From contig NZ_CP135529.1 of assembly GCF_032401055.1 (NCBI RefSeq), forward strand, positions 3,098,501-3,162,500: a stretch of DNA of 64,000 nt, written 5' to 3'. Every line of letters starts with the position of its first letter. Positions within the stretch are counted from its first letter, which is position 1. The notes beneath the pieces were generated by a model that did no database searches, had not been told where the DNA came from, and saw nothing but the letters and a program-made list of their open reading frames with translations. Origin of the DNA: Tardiphaga sp. 709. GTDB lineage: Bacteria > Pseudomonadota > Alphaproteobacteria > Rhizobiales > Xanthobacteraceae. A program made the translations under genes and the position numbers. Shown here in pieces: positions 38,577 to 48,291 of the stretch.

Positions 38577-38650
38577 GTCCCCCTCTCCCGGCGCTGCGCG
38601 CCACCCTCTCCCGCCTAGCGAAGCTTCGCTTCGCCTGGGGGAGAGGGAAG
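38577..38650. repeat. Palindromic intergenic repeat element (CTCTCCC family), second copy
   Basis: Shares an identical 45-base block (38603-38647) with the copy at 37658-37702. It lies just downstream of the AraC regulator gene and may serve as its transcript end. Confidence 0.8.
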
Positions 38651-38660
38651 AAGAGCGGCC

Positions 38661-39587
38661 CTACCCCGCGACGCGGGCCTCGCCTCCGAGCACGGGGCCG
38701 CGCGCACTGCCGACGTCACGGATCGGGGGCTGGCCGTAGAGGCGGGCATATTCGCGGGAGAATTGCGACGGGCTCTGATAGCCGACCGCATAGCCGGCGC
38801 TGCCGACATCGAGACGCTCCACCAGCATCAGGCGGCGCGCCTCGTGCAGGCGGAGCTGCTTCTGATACTGCATCGGCGTCATCGCGGTAACGGTCTTGAA
38901 ATTGTGGTGCAGCGAACTCTCGCTCATGCCGACGCGGTCGGCGAGATCCTCGATGCGGAGCGGGCTGGCATAATTGCTGCGCAGCCAGGAGATCGCCTTG
39001 GCGACCTTGTTGCTCGGGCTCTCGGCCAGCGCGATCTGCCGCAGACGCGCGCCGTAAGGGCCGACCAGCAGGCGATACAGCACCTCCTGCTCCAAGAGCG
39101 GCGCCATCACCGGAATGTCCTGCGGCCGGTCAAGCAGGCGCAGCAGCCGCAGCGTGGCGTCGAGCAGATCGGCGGAGGCCTTGGCGACGACGACGCCGCG
39201 CTCGGGGAGCTGCGGATGGGCGGGCGCATCGGCATGACCGTTGCCGAACCGGCCGAGCACCTCCTTCAACAGTTGCGGATCGATGGCAAAGCCCATGCCG
39301 AGATGCGGCTGCGCTTCCGAGGCCTCGACGATGCAGGACGACATCGGCAGATCGAGCGACACCAGCACATAATCGCCGGCGGCATAGGTGTAGGTCTCGG
39401 TGCCCAGTTGCAGCCGCTTGGCGCCCTGCGCCACAAGGCCGAAACACGGCCACTGCGCGGTATGCACGAGCTGCGTCGGCTCGGTCTGCCGCTTCAGATA
39501 GAGGCTGGCGAGGCCGGTCGGATGGTCGCTGCCATTGGCGGCGTAACGGGCAATGATGTCGGCAATCTCACGAATCGTCTCGGTCAC
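38661..39587 (-). CDS. AraC family transcriptional regulator
   Basis: About 308 residues. The N-terminal AraC_N-type domain shows LYLKRQTEPTQLVHTAQWP and YTYAAGDYVLVSLDLP; the C-terminal double HTH has IEDLADRVGMSESSLHHNFKTV and VDV-like GSAGYAVGYQSPSQFSREYARLYGQPP. GTG 39587 has GAGGGG seven bases upstream, so I prefer it over TTG 39602. Direct repeats at 39661-39708 in the divergent gap are likely operators. It faces a divergent SDR gene, the usual target of such regulators. Confidence 0.92.
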   Translation of the reverse strand: MTETIREIADIIARYAANGSDHPTGLASLYLKRQTEPTQLVHTAQWPCFGLVAQGAKRLQLGTETYTYAAGDYVLVSLDLPMSSCIVEASEAQPHLGMGFAIDPQLLKEVLGRFGNGHADAPAHPQLPERGVVVAKASADLLDATLRLLRLLDRPQDIPVMAPLLEQEVLYRLLVGPYGARLRQIALAESPSNKVAKAISWLRSNYASPLRIEDLADRVGMSESSLHHNFKTVTAMTPMQYQKQLRLHEARRLMLVERLDVGSAGYAVGYQSPSQFSREYARLYGQPPIRDVGSARGPVLGGEARVAG

Positions 39588-39660
39588 ACGCAAACCCCTC
39601 AAGCGGCAGGCCTTTTATGCCGAGGTGTATCTAGGTGCAGTGCCGTGGCAGGGAAATGGC

Positions 39661-39708
39661 TGCGGGATCACTTTTGCAGGATCGTGCAAAACAGATGCAG
39701 GATCGCGC
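39661..39708. promoter_or_regulatory. Candidate AraC operator: direct repeats
   Basis: TGCAGGATCGTGC (39675-39687) and TGCAGGATCGCGC (39696-39708) are 21 bases apart, two helical turns, as expected for AraC-type dimers on tandem sites. A weaker third copy, TGCGGGATCAC, starts at 39661. They lie about 75-120 bases upstream of the regulator gene. The rest of the 39588-39936 gap shows nothing else. Confidence 0.55.
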
Positions 39709-39936
39709 TAACGCCGGCGGGCCTGCGTTTGCGATAACAGCACCAGCCACAGAGCAGATCGGCGAGCCGCCCGCGGGCCTCGGATCTGCCAGGCCATACG
39801 GGTATCGGGTCGAACTCCCCGCCTTGCGCGTCCAGACTGTTGTCGGGGCGCGATCACGCCCGGATCGATTCCGCCACACAATCTACGCACACGACTGACG
39901 ATCAAGACAGACATCATCCCAATTCAAGGACATGCC

Positions 39937-40686
39937 ATGACAAGACTGGCAGGAAAAGTTGCGCTCGTGACCGGCGCCGCGGACGGCATCGGCGCGGGCA
40001 TTGCGCGGCGCTTCGGCGCGGAAGGCGCGGCGGTGATCGTGCATCACGCGGACGATCCCCGCGGCGCGGCGCGCGTGGTCGCCGAAATCGTGTGGCGCGG
40101 CGGCCGCGCCATCGCCGTGCAGGGCGACATCGCCCGCTGGCCGGACGTGCGGCGGCTCTATGAGGAAATCGCGGCGACCTTCGGCCGGCTCGACATTCTC
40201 GTCAACAACGGAGCCTTCGCGCGCAGCGAGGTCGAGGACGTGGTGTCCGAGGACGAATTGCACCGGCAGCGCGAGCTGAAGGTGTTCGGCGCCATGCTGC
40301 TGTGCCAGGAGGCGGTGCGGATGTTCGGCGTCGCTGGCGGCAGCATCGTCAATCTCACCGCGCTCGATGGGATTCCGACAGCGCCCGCCTCAACGCCGGA
40401 CCCCGGCGCCGACGCCGCCATCGATGCCATGACGCGCGGGCTGTCGCGCGCCTATGGCACGCGCAATGTCCGCGTCAGCACCATCGCGCCGGGCATGCTC
40501 GGCCCGGAGGAACCCGCCGCCATCGACGTGCTCGACGGCAGCGTGCGGAACCGGCAGTTCATCGCTTTGCCCGCTGCGCGCAACCACACCACCGAAGGCA
40601 TCGCCGACATCGCCGTGGCGCTGACCTGCGACGACAACGTTGATCGTTCCGGCCGCGACATCATGGTGGCCAGCGCCATGCGGTGA
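39937..40686 (+). CDS. SDR family protein with degenerate catalytic site
   Basis: 249 residues. The Rossmann motif TGAADGIG is intact, so it should bind NAD(P)H. The catalytic tetrad is gone: the Asn position is K115, Ser is A142 (NLTA), Tyr is D155 and Lys is D159; NNAG reads NNGA. The fold is otherwise preserved (DAMTRGLSRAYG, VRVSTIAPGML). It could be a cofactor-binding sensor or scaffold rather than an oxidoreductase. Divergent from the AraC regulator and followed by a terminator. Confidence 0.88.
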   Translation: MTRLAGKVALVTGAADGIGAGIARRFGAEGAAVIVHHADDPRGAARVVAEIVWRGGRAIAVQGDIARWPDVRRLYEEIAATFGRLDILVNNGAFARSEVEDVVSEDELHRQRELKVFGAMLLCQEAVRMFGVAGGSIVNLTALDGIPTAPASTPDPGADAAIDAMTRGLSRAYGTRNVRVSTIAPGMLGPEEPAAIDVLDGSVRNRQFIALPAARNHTTEGIADIAVALTCDDNVDRSGRDIMVASAMR

Positions 40687-40721
40687 TGCGGGAACCCGCT
40701 GTCCAGGTTCCTCCCGACGTT

Positions 40722-40759
40722 TATGGGCGTGCCTGCGCGGCACGCCCATATTTCTTTTT
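40722..40759 (+). terminator. Rho-independent terminator
   Basis: Perfect 12-bp stem TATGGGCGTGCC / GGCACGCCCATA with a 5-base loop and a tail TTTCTTTTT, 36 bases after the SDR gene. Confidence 0.92.
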
Positions 40760-40926
40760 GCGCATTCGCCGACCAAAGCGTCTCGATTTCTTTCACATCC
40801 TATTAACCGCCCGTCACAAAACGGCGAAACGAAACTGTTGATCACCGCGTAGCTGTCAAAGAATTACCTGTTCTGATGCTATGCGTCGGTGATTGTAACG
40901 CAGTCCTTTTTGATCGACGAAAGCCA

Positions 40927-42417
40927 ATGCTGGCCCGTAATACATCCGAGACGACCCGCCGGATCTCCCCGCGCTGGCTGCTGGCCGCTGCGGCGATCGT
41001 CGTTATCGGGTTCTCGGTGATCTGCGGCAGCGTACTGCTCAGCATGCGGCGAGGCGACGAGAAGCTGGCGCACCAGACGCTCGGCAACCTCGCCTCCAGC
41101 ATCGATGCCGATGTCGCCCGCAATGTGGAACTTTACGATCTGTCGCTGCGCAACGTGGTCAGCAACATGACCTCGCCGGAACTGGTCGAGATTTCGCGGC
41201 CGATGCGGCAACTGATCCTGTTCGACCATGCCGCCACCGCGCGCCACTTCGGCGCCATCCAGGTCACGGACGTCGCCGGCAACGTGACGCTGGATTCGTC
41301 GACGCTGGATCCGAAGCCGCAGAATTTCGCCGATGAGGAATTCTTCAAGGTCCACAAGCGCGATCCGCTGTTCGGCCTCTATATCTCCAAGCCGATGCTG
41401 CATCAGGGCAGTTACGGCATCGTGCTGAGCCGCCGCATCGCCGCGCGCGACGGGACTTTTCTGGGCATCGTCGCCGGCTTCATCCGCTACAGCTATTTCC
41501 ACGAGATCTCCGATCGCCTGCAGCTCGAGCCGAACGACGTGATTTCCGTCATCCGGCAGGACGGCGTGTTGATCATGCGCGCACCGTTCGACATGGAGAT
41601 CATCGGCCGCGATCTCAGCCGGGTCCCGGGCGTACAGAAAGCGCTGGCCTATTTCTCCGGCTCCCATATCGGCAATTCCGCTACTGACGGCGTGCGGCGT
41701 CTTTTCGTCTGGCGTGAGGGCTCGCATCCGCTGATCGTGATGGTGGGGCGGTCCACCGACGTGATCTTCGGCCAGTGGCGCAAGGAAGCGCTGCAGATCG
41801 GCGGCGCCATGGCCGCGCTCGGCCTGATCGCCTGCGCGCTGATGCTGATCCTGGCGCGCGAGATGGGCAAGCGCGGCGAGATGGAAGACAGGATGGCGCG
41901 CCTCGCCATGACCGACGGCCTCACCGGTCTCGCCAACCGACGTCATTTCGACGTGGTCATGGACAAGGAATGGCAGCGCGCCCAGCGCGCCCGCGCACCG
42001 ATCTCGCTGCTGATGATCGACGCCGACCACTTCAAGGTGTTCAACGACAATTTCGGCCATCAGGCCGGCGACCTCGTTCTGTGCGGGATCGCCTGGAGCA
42101 TCGCCCGGCATGCCAAACGCGCCAGCGATTGCGCCGCGCGCTATGGCGGCGAGGAATTCGCGCTGATCCTGCCGGGCCTCTCTCTGGCCGACGCCATCGA
42201 ACTCGGCGAACGGATCCGCGTCGAAGTCGGCCATCTCGAGCGCGACGGCATGACCACGACGACGATCAGCGTCGGTGCTGCGTGTCTCGTGCCGTCATCG
42301 CTGACCACGTCGAACGACCTGATCAGCAATGCCGACAGTGCGCTCTATGCCGCAAAAGCGCACGGTCGCAACCAGACATGGCCGGTCGCACCGCAACAGA
42401 AAAGCCTTGCGGCGTAA
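40927..42417 (+). CDS. Membrane-bound diguanylate cyclase (Cache-like sensor + GGDEF)
   Basis: About 496 residues. TM helix (WLLAAAAIVVIGFSVI), periplasmic Cache/PDC-type sensor (SIDADVARNVELYDLSLRNV, LISK-like GLYISKPMLHQG), second TM helix (GGAMAALGLIACALMLI), then GGDEF with LTGLANRR, IDADHFKVFND and GGEEF. The I-site RASD lies exactly five residues before GGEEF, so feedback inhibition should work. Makes c-di-GMP in response to an external ligand. Start may be ATG 40927 or ATG 40876; I prefer 40927 because the extra residues look non-protein-like. The GGDEF-EAL gene follows after 104 bases. Confidence 0.92.
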   Translation: MLARNTSETTRRISPRWLLAAAAIVVIGFSVICGSVLLSMRRGDEKLAHQTLGNLASSIDADVARNVELYDLSLRNVVSNMTSPELVEISRPMRQLILFDHAATARHFGAIQVTDVAGNVTLDSSTLDPKPQNFADEEFFKVHKRDPLFGLYISKPMLHQGSYGIVLSRRIAARDGTFLGIVAGFIRYSYFHEISDRLQLEPNDVISVIRQDGVLIMRAPFDMEIIGRDLSRVPGVQKALAYFSGSHIGNSATDGVRRLFVWREGSHPLIVMVGRSTDVIFGQWRKEALQIGGAMAALGLIACALMLILAREMGKRGEMEDRMARLAMTDGLTGLANRRHFDVVMDKEWQRAQRARAPISLLMIDADHFKVFNDNFGHQAGDLVLCGIAWSIARHAKRASDCAARYGGEEFALILPGLSLADAIELGERIRVEVGHLERDGMTTTTISVGAACLVPSSLTTSNDLISNADSALYAAKAHGRNQTWPVAPQQKSLAA

Positions 42418-42521
42418 GCAGATACCATTTGTACGGTTGTAATTAACCCGCGGTTCACCTGACTTCCTAACGCGTCTTCCACCCTTGCCCGGGTATTCCT
42501 ATGCACGAGGGGTAGGAATTC

Positions 42522-45272
42522 ATGCGGCTGCTGGGGAGGCGAATGACGAACGACGTGCGCGTTTCAGCGCCGGGCTCCGCCGAGCATGGCGATGGGCGCT
42601 CGACGACGCGCCGCGCGCCGGTGCGGTGGCTCGTGCTCGTTGGCGCCGTGCTGATCATCACCATTGCCGCCGGCACGGCGATGACCGTGAACAATTTCCG
42701 TCAGCGCACGATCGACAATTCCAACCGCGAACTTGAAAACACCGTGCTGCTGCTCAGCCGGCATTTCGATCAGCAGTTCCAGGATCTGCAGCGCATCCAG
42801 AAGAGCCTCACGGCTCATCTTCTCGCCAATGGCGTGATGTCGGTCCACAGCTTTGCCAGCAGCATGTCGAGCTACGAGTCCCACATGATGCTGAAGTCGA
42901 AGGTGGATGATGAATTCGTCAACGACATCACCGTTCTCGATGCCGAAGGCCGTCTGGTCAACTGGACAGGAGCCTGGCCCGGGCCGGATCTGGTGCTGGC
43001 CGACCGCGAATATTTCCAGAAACTCAAATCGCAGACCTTCACCCAGGACGAAGAGATCGTGCAGCCCGTCCTGAGCCGCATCACCGGCCGGTGGAAGACG
43101 CTGTTCGCACGTCGCATTACAGGGCCTAAGGGCGAATTCTTCGGCATCGTGACGCGTAGCGTCGAACCGCAGCAATTCGAAAAATTCTTTGCCTCCGTCT
43201 CGCTCGGCGAGAACGGGACCATCGCAATGTTCCACCGCAATGGCACGTTGCTGGCGCGCTACCCGCAGACGCCCTCGTCGATCGGCAAGGTTTTCAATAG
43301 CGGCCCGCTGCTGCAGCATCTGCGCTTCAGCGACGCGCCCGCAACCATCCGCACCGTCAGCCCCATCGACAATATCGATCGCCTCGGCTCGATCCGCCTG
43401 CTGCAAAACTTTCCGGTCGCGCTGGTCGCAACCACGACGGTCGAGGGCACACTGGCCAACTGGCGCGACCAGACCAAATTTCTCGTGACCCTCGCGACAC
43501 TGTCGGCCCTGATCCTGGCAGGCCTGCTTTATCTGATGATCCGTCACATCCAGCGGCAGAACCGTGCCGCACAGTTGCAGATGACGCTGGAGAAGAACCG
43601 CCTCGACACCGCCATCAACAACATGACGCAAGGCCTGCTGCTGTTCGACGCGCAGGCGCGCGTGGTGGTGTGCAACCAGCGCTATCTCGACATGTACGGG
43701 CTGTCGCGCGACGTCATCACAGCCGGCCGTCCGTTCCGTGACGTGATCGCGCATCGCAAGGACACGGGCTCATTCGCTGGCAGCGTTGACGCCTATGTGG
43801 CCGAAGTGTTGCGCGACGTCGGGCGGTCGCACATCCAGATCATGCAGACCGCCGATGGCCGCACCATCCAGATCTCGTCGCGGCCGGTGGCCGATGGCGG
43901 CTGGGTAGCGACCCATGAAGACATCACCGAGCGGCGCAATGCCGAGGAGAAGATAGCGCATCTGGCGCATTACGATGCGCTGACCGACCTGCCGAACCGC
44001 ACGCTGTTCCGCAACGAGCTCGAACGCGAATTGAAGCGCGTCGCGCGCGGCGCGCAATGCGCGGTGCTCTATATCGACATCGACGAATTCAAGGGCATCA
44101 ACGACTCGCTCGGTCATCCCGTCGGCGACGAACTGCTCAAGGGCATTGCGCTGCGGCTGCGCGGCTGCGTGCGCAGCTCCGACGTGGTGGCGCGACTCGG
44201 CGGCGACGAATTCGCCATCGTGCAGACGGGCGTCGAGAGCCATTCCGACATCACAGATCTTGTCGGCCGCATCTATAATGCGATCCGCCAGCCATTCGAT
44301 TGTCTCGGCCACAGCCTGCTCACCGACGCGTCGATCGGCATCGCGCTGGCGCCGCGCGACGGCGCGGACCTCGATACGCTGCTGAAGAACGCCGACCTTG
44401 CGATGTATGGCGCCAAGGCCGACGGCCGCCGTACTTTCCGCTTCTTCGAGCCCGAAATGGATGCGCGGGTGCAGGCCCGTCGCTCGCTGGAGCTTGAACT
44501 GCGTCACGCGGCCGGCGATGGCGGCTTCGCCAAAGGCGGCTTCGAAGTCTATTATCAGCCGCTGCTGACGCTGCGCGACGACACCATCGTGGGCTGCGAG
44601 GCCCTGCTGCGCTGGCGTCATCCCGAACGCGGCATGATCTCGCCGGCCGAATTCATTCCGGTCGCCGAAGATATCGGCATCATCAATGAGCTCGGCGAAT
44701 GGGTGATGAACACCGCCTGCGCCGAGGCTGCCAGCTGGCCCGACGACGTCCGGGTGGCGGTCAATGTCTCGCCGGTCCAGTTCCGCTGCGCGTCGCTCGC
44801 CCTGAAGGTCACCTCCGCCCTCGCCGCGTCCGGCCTGCCGGCACGGCGGCTGGAGCTCGAAATCACCGAGGCCGTGCTGATCCGCGACGACGAGACCGCA
44901 CTGGAAATCCTGCACGGACTGCGCGAGATCGGCGTGCGCATTGCGCTGGACGATTTCGGCACCGGCTATTCCAGCCTGAGTTATCTGCAGCGCTTCCCGT
45001 TCGACAAGATCAAGATCGACCGCTGCTTCGTGACCGATATCGCCGATGCACAGGGGTCGTCCTCGATCGTGCAGGCCGTAGTCAACATCGCGAGTTCGCG
45101 CAACATGACGACGACGGCCGAAGGCGTCGAGACGCTCCGGCAGAAGGAGCTGCTGCGCGCGCTCGGCTGCACCGAGATGCAGGGCTATCTGTTCAGCGCC
45201 GCCAGACCCGCAAGCGAACTGCGCGACTTGCTGATCGCGCATCAGGCCAACAAGGCCGAGGTTGCGGCGTAA
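42522..45272 (+). CDS. Membrane GGDEF-EAL protein with Cache-like sensor and PAS domain
   Basis: 916 residues, close paralogue of the protein at 4766-7495 with the same order: TM helix (WLVLVGAVLIITIAAGTAM), Cache-like sensor, second TM helix (LATLSALILAGLLYLMI), PAS (INNMTQGLLLFDAQ), GGDEF (560-564), EAL (693-695). Both catalytic motifs are intact and, unlike the paralogue, the I-site RSSD is present at 551-554. Lies directly after a diguanylate cyclase gene, so the pair may share a promoter and tune c-di-GMP together. Start 42522 or ATG 42543, which has GGGGAGG nearby. Confidence 0.94.
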   Translation: MRLLGRRMTNDVRVSAPGSAEHGDGRSTTRRAPVRWLVLVGAVLIITIAAGTAMTVNNFRQRTIDNSNRELENTVLLLSRHFDQQFQDLQRIQKSLTAHLLANGVMSVHSFASSMSSYESHMMLKSKVDDEFVNDITVLDAEGRLVNWTGAWPGPDLVLADREYFQKLKSQTFTQDEEIVQPVLSRITGRWKTLFARRITGPKGEFFGIVTRSVEPQQFEKFFASVSLGENGTIAMFHRNGTLLARYPQTPSSIGKVFNSGPLLQHLRFSDAPATIRTVSPIDNIDRLGSIRLLQNFPVALVATTTVEGTLANWRDQTKFLVTLATLSALILAGLLYLMIRHIQRQNRAAQLQMTLEKNRLDTAINNMTQGLLLFDAQARVVVCNQRYLDMYGLSRDVITAGRPFRDVIAHRKDTGSFAGSVDAYVAEVLRDVGRSHIQIMQTADGRTIQISSRPVADGGWVATHEDITERRNAEEKIAHLAHYDALTDLPNRTLFRNELERELKRVARGAQCAVLYIDIDEFKGINDSLGHPVGDELLKGIALRLRGCVRSSDVVARLGGDEFAIVQTGVESHSDITDLVGRIYNAIRQPFDCLGHSLLTDASIGIALAPRDGADLDTLLKNADLAMYGAKADGRRTFRFFEPEMDARVQARRSLELELRHAAGDGGFAKGGFEVYYQPLLTLRDDTIVGCEALLRWRHPERGMISPAEFIPVAEDIGIINELGEWVMNTACAEAASWPDDVRVAVNVSPVQFRCASLALKVTSALAASGLPARRLELEITEAVLIRDDETALEILHGLREIGVRIALDDFGTGYSSLSYLQRFPFDKIKIDRCFVTDIADAQGSSSIVQAVVNIASSRNMTTTAEGVETLRQKELLRALGCTEMQGYLFSAARPASELRDLLIAHQANKAEVAA

Positions 45273-45276
45273 CCGC

Positions 45277-46329
45277 TTATTCGAGCAGCGTGAACTGCAT
45301 CAGCAGGGTTCGCTGCAGCATCGAGAAATTGTCGTCCGAGATCAGCGTCAGCACCGTGTCGCCCTCCGGCGTGACATGGACATCGAGCCCTTCGAAATTG
45401 TCGATCTCATAGCCGAGATCCGCATCGAAGATGGTGGGACCGTCGATGACGGCGTCCGGCACGATCGATGCGAGGGGAATGCGGCGGATGCGGACGCCGG
45501 TGTCGCCGAACAGCGAGAACTTGCGTTCCAGCAGCAGCAGATCGCCGGAGGGCAGCAGCGCCGCATCGCTGATGTCGTAATTTTTGGTGCGGCGAACCGA
45601 GAAAGTCGCCGGCGCCTTGCCGCCGATGATCCAGGCCGAGATGTTGCCGGCGCTGTCGAGCCCGCGCTCCGAAATCGCCAGCAGCATGCCGGCCAGCGGC
45701 GAGGTCTTGAACCGGTCCTTGCGCACCATCACCAGCGCTTCGAGACTGCCGTTGCTGGGCAGCTTGCGCATGCCCGGCGGCTGCGGGATCGGCTCGCCCC
45801 GGGCGCGCACGCCATCGCGGCCGAAGTCGAATTTCAGGATCTGATGCACGCGTTCGAGGCCGATATAGACCGTCGGGCCGTCCACCGCGATCGACTCGGT
45901 ATCGTACCAGCCGCGCGCGGTAATCGGCCTGCCGTCAGCGCCCAGCATCGGCGCCGCCTCGACATCGACAATGCCGACCATGGCCTCGCCGCTATAGGCG
46001 ATCTTGCCGGTGAACCAGTTGCCCTTGTCGCTGATGGCGATGAACCCCTCGCCCTTGTCATCCAGACGAAGACCGGAGATGCCGCCAAAATCCTTGTAGC
46101 GCGACGTCAGGACCAATCCGCTGCGATATTGCAGCGACCCGAACCTTGTATGCGCGCGATCACGCGTATCGAAAGCCGGAATCGGCCGCGCTTCCACCTC
46201 GATCGACACCGGCGCACGGGCCAATGGCGTTGCCGGCACCAGCACGGGCTGCGCACGGGCAAGCGACGGCAGCGCGGCTGCTGAAGCCGCGACTGCAAGA
46301 AAGTGACGACGGGTGAGATGAGCGGTCAA
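45277..46329 (-). CDS. Esterase-like activity of phytase family protein, Tat-exported
   Basis: 350 residues. An RRHFLAVAASAAALPSLARA N-terminus is a Tat-like signal. The rest is a beta-propeller-like phytase/esterase domain: GGISGLRLDDKGEGFIAISDKGNW, YDTESIAVDGPTVYIGLERV, SNGSLEALVMV, DISDAALLPSGDLLLLERKF and DNFEGLDVHV. Periplasmic; substrate unknown, perhaps phosphate esters. Lies downstream of cobT by about 50 bases on the same strand and converges with the GGDEF-EAL gene, only 4 bases apart. Confidence 0.88.
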   Translation of the reverse strand: MTAHLTRRHFLAVAASAAALPSLARAQPVLVPATPLARAPVSIEVEARPIPAFDTRDRAHTRFGSLQYRSGLVLTSRYKDFGGISGLRLDDKGEGFIAISDKGNWFTGKIAYSGEAMVGIVDVEAAPMLGADGRPITARGWYDTESIAVDGPTVYIGLERVHQILKFDFGRDGVRARGEPIPQPPGMRKLPSNGSLEALVMVRKDRFKTSPLAGMLLAISERGLDSAGNISAWIIGGKAPATFSVRRTKNYDISDAALLPSGDLLLLERKFSLFGDTGVRIRRIPLASIVPDAVIDGPTIFDADLGYEIDNFEGLDVHVTPEGDTVLTLISDDNFSMLQRTLLMQFTLLE

Positions 46330-46380
46330 GCGATGGCCCTAGAGGATGGGTAGAGCAAAGCAAAACCCATCCTGTAAAGC

Positions 46381-48282
46381 CTAATGCGTCTTGCGTCGCC
46401 GACCATGGGTCGGTGCCGGCCCTGCCGTTTCGCTGAACAATTCCGCCAGCTTTTCGGTGATGGCGCCGCCGAGTTCTTCGGCGTCGACGATGGTCACGGC
46501 GCGGCGATAGTAGCGCGTCACGTCGTGGCCGATGCCGATGGCGATCAGTTCGACCGGCGAGCGGGTCTCGATCTCCTCGATGATGTGGCGCAGATGCCGC
46601 TCCAGATAGTTGCCGGGATTGACCGACAACGTGCTGTCGTCCACCGGCGCGCCGTCGGAGATCATCATCAGTATCTTGCGCTGTTCGGGGCGGCCGAGCA
46701 GGCGCTTGTGCGCCCAGTCGAGCGCCTCGCCGTCGATGTTCTCCTTGAGCAGACCTTCGCGCATCATCAGACCCAAGTTTTTGCGCGCCCGACGCCACGG
46801 TGCATCCGCCGACTTGTAGATGATGTGGCGCAGATCGTTGAGGCGGCCGGGATTGGCCGGCTTGCCGGCGCCGAGCCACGCCTCACGCGACTGCCCACCC
46901 TTCCAGGCGCGCGTCGTGAAGCCGAGAATCTCGACCTTGACGCCGCAGCGCTCCAGCGTGCGCGCGAGAATGTCGGCGCAGGTCGCAGCGACCGTGATCG
47001 GGCGACCGCGCATGGAGCCGGAATTATCCAGCAGCAGCGTCACCACCGTATCGCGGAACGTCGCTTCCTTCTCATGCATGAAGGACAGCGGATGATGCGG
47101 GTCGGTTACCACGCGCGACAGGCGCGCGGGATCGAGGATGCCTTCTTCGAGGTCGAAGTCCCAGGCGCGGTTCTGCTGCGCCATGAGTTTACGTTGAAGC
47201 CGATTGGCCAGGCGCGCAACCACGCCCTGCAGATGTGCGAGCTGCTTGTCGAGATAGGAGCGCAGTCGTTCGAGCTCGTCGTGATCGCAGAGGTCTTCGG
47301 CCGCGATGACCTCGTCGAATTTCGGCGCGAAGGCGTGATATTCGGGACCGCGCGGCTCGTTCGCGCCGCGCGAATTCGGACGCGTGGCTTCGCCGGGCGT
47401 CTCGTCGTCGCCCATCTCGCCGTCTTCGTCGAACGTGTCCGATGCAGACGCCTGCGCGCTCTCCATTGAACTGTCAGACATTTCGTCGGACGACTGCTGC
47501 GCCTGATCGGCGCTCATTTCCTGCGAGGCGTCGCTCTCCGGCGAGCCTTCGGCGCCGGCCTGATCGTTCTCGCCCTGGCGCTCGTCGTCCTCGCTCTCTT
47601 CGTCATCCGGCTCGGCATTGCGGTCGTCGCCGAGCTCCAGCGCCGACAACAGGTCATGCACGGCATCGCCGAACTTGGCCTGGTTCTCCGCGAACCGATC
47701 GAGCTGGTCGAGGCGATCGCTGATCTTGTCTTCGAGGACCGGCCGCCAGAGGTCGACCATCTTCTTCGCGGCGGTCGGCGGCGCCATGCCGGTCAGGCGC
47801 TCGCGCACCAGCATCGCCAGGGCATCGGCCAGCGGCGCATCGGCGCGGTCGGTGATTTCGTCGAACTTGCCGCGATGGAAATGATCGTCGAGCATCGCCG
47901 TGAGGTTCTTCGCCACGCCGGCCATGCGGCGCGACCCGAGCGCCTCCACGCGGGCCTGTTCGACGGCTTCGAACACGCCGCGCGCCTGCGGATTGCCCGG
48001 CATCAGCTTGCGATGAACCTTGGGATCGTGACAGGCGAGTTTGAGCGCGATCGAATCCGCGTGACCGCGCACGATGGCGGCGTCGCGCTTGCTCATTTTT
48101 CGCGCGGGTTCAGGAAGACGGGCTTTGCCCGGTGAGAGACCCGGCCGTTCCGCCGCGAAGGTCACTTCAAGCTCCGGAGCTTTGGCGATCGCGCGCAAAC
48201 ACGACGTCACCGCGCGCTTGAACGGCTCGGTCGGCGCTTCCTTGGAGCCGGGGCGGAATTTGTTGGTCGTCGTCGTGCTCAT
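46381..48282 (-). CDS. cobT: Aerobic cobaltochelatase subunit CobT
   Basis: 633 residues. N-terminal CobT region ([34 protein letters not shown]), an acidic Asp/Glu/Gln/Ser-rich middle (about 225-320), and a C-terminal von Willebrand A domain with [13 protein letters not shown] plus the ISDGAP and [12 protein letters not shown] strands. CobT, CobS and CobN insert cobalt into hydrogenobyrinate diamide in aerobic cobalamin synthesis. A GNAT gene lies between cobS and cobT, 9 bases upstream; cobN is not in the window. Confidence 0.95.
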   Translation of the reverse strand: MSTTTTNKFRPGSKEAPTEPFKRAVTSCLRAIAKAPELEVTFAAERPGLSPGKARLPEPARKMSKRDAAIVRGHADSIALKLACHDPKVHRKLMPGNPQARGVFEAVEQARVEALGSRRMAGVAKNLTAMLDDHFHRGKFDEITDRADAPLADALAMLVRERLTGMAPPTAAKKMVDLWRPVLEDKISDRLDQLDRFAENQAKFGDAVHDLLSALELGDDRNAEPDDEESEDDERQGENDQAGAEGSPESDASQEMSADQAQQSSDEMSDSSMESAQASASDTFDEDGEMGDDETPGEATRPNSRGANEPRGPEYHAFAPKFDEVIAAEDLCDHDELERLRSYLDKQLAHLQGVVARLANRLQRKLMAQQNRAWDFDLEEGILDPARLSRVVTDPHHPLSFMHEKEATFRDTVVTLLLDNSGSMRGRPITVAATCADILARTLERCGVKVEILGFTTRAWKGGQSREAWLGAGKPANPGRLNDLRHIIYKSADAPWRRARKNLGLMMREGLLKENIDGEALDWAHKRLLGRPEQRKILMMISDGAPVDDSTLSVNPGNYLERHLRHIIEEIETRSPVELIAIGIGHDVTRYYRRAVTIVDAEELGGAITEKLAELFSETAGPAPTHGRRRKTH

Positions 48283-48291
48283 CGCCAGTCC

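Noticed and set aside
40879-42234. 451-codon minus-strand frame opposite the diguanylate cyclase gene
   Set aside because: Antisense shadow; composition typical of complementary GC-rich frames.
43770-45242. 490-codon minus-strand frame opposite the GGDEF-EAL gene
   Set aside because: Antisense shadow with no domain, ribosome site or promoter; the plus-strand protein is fully conserved.
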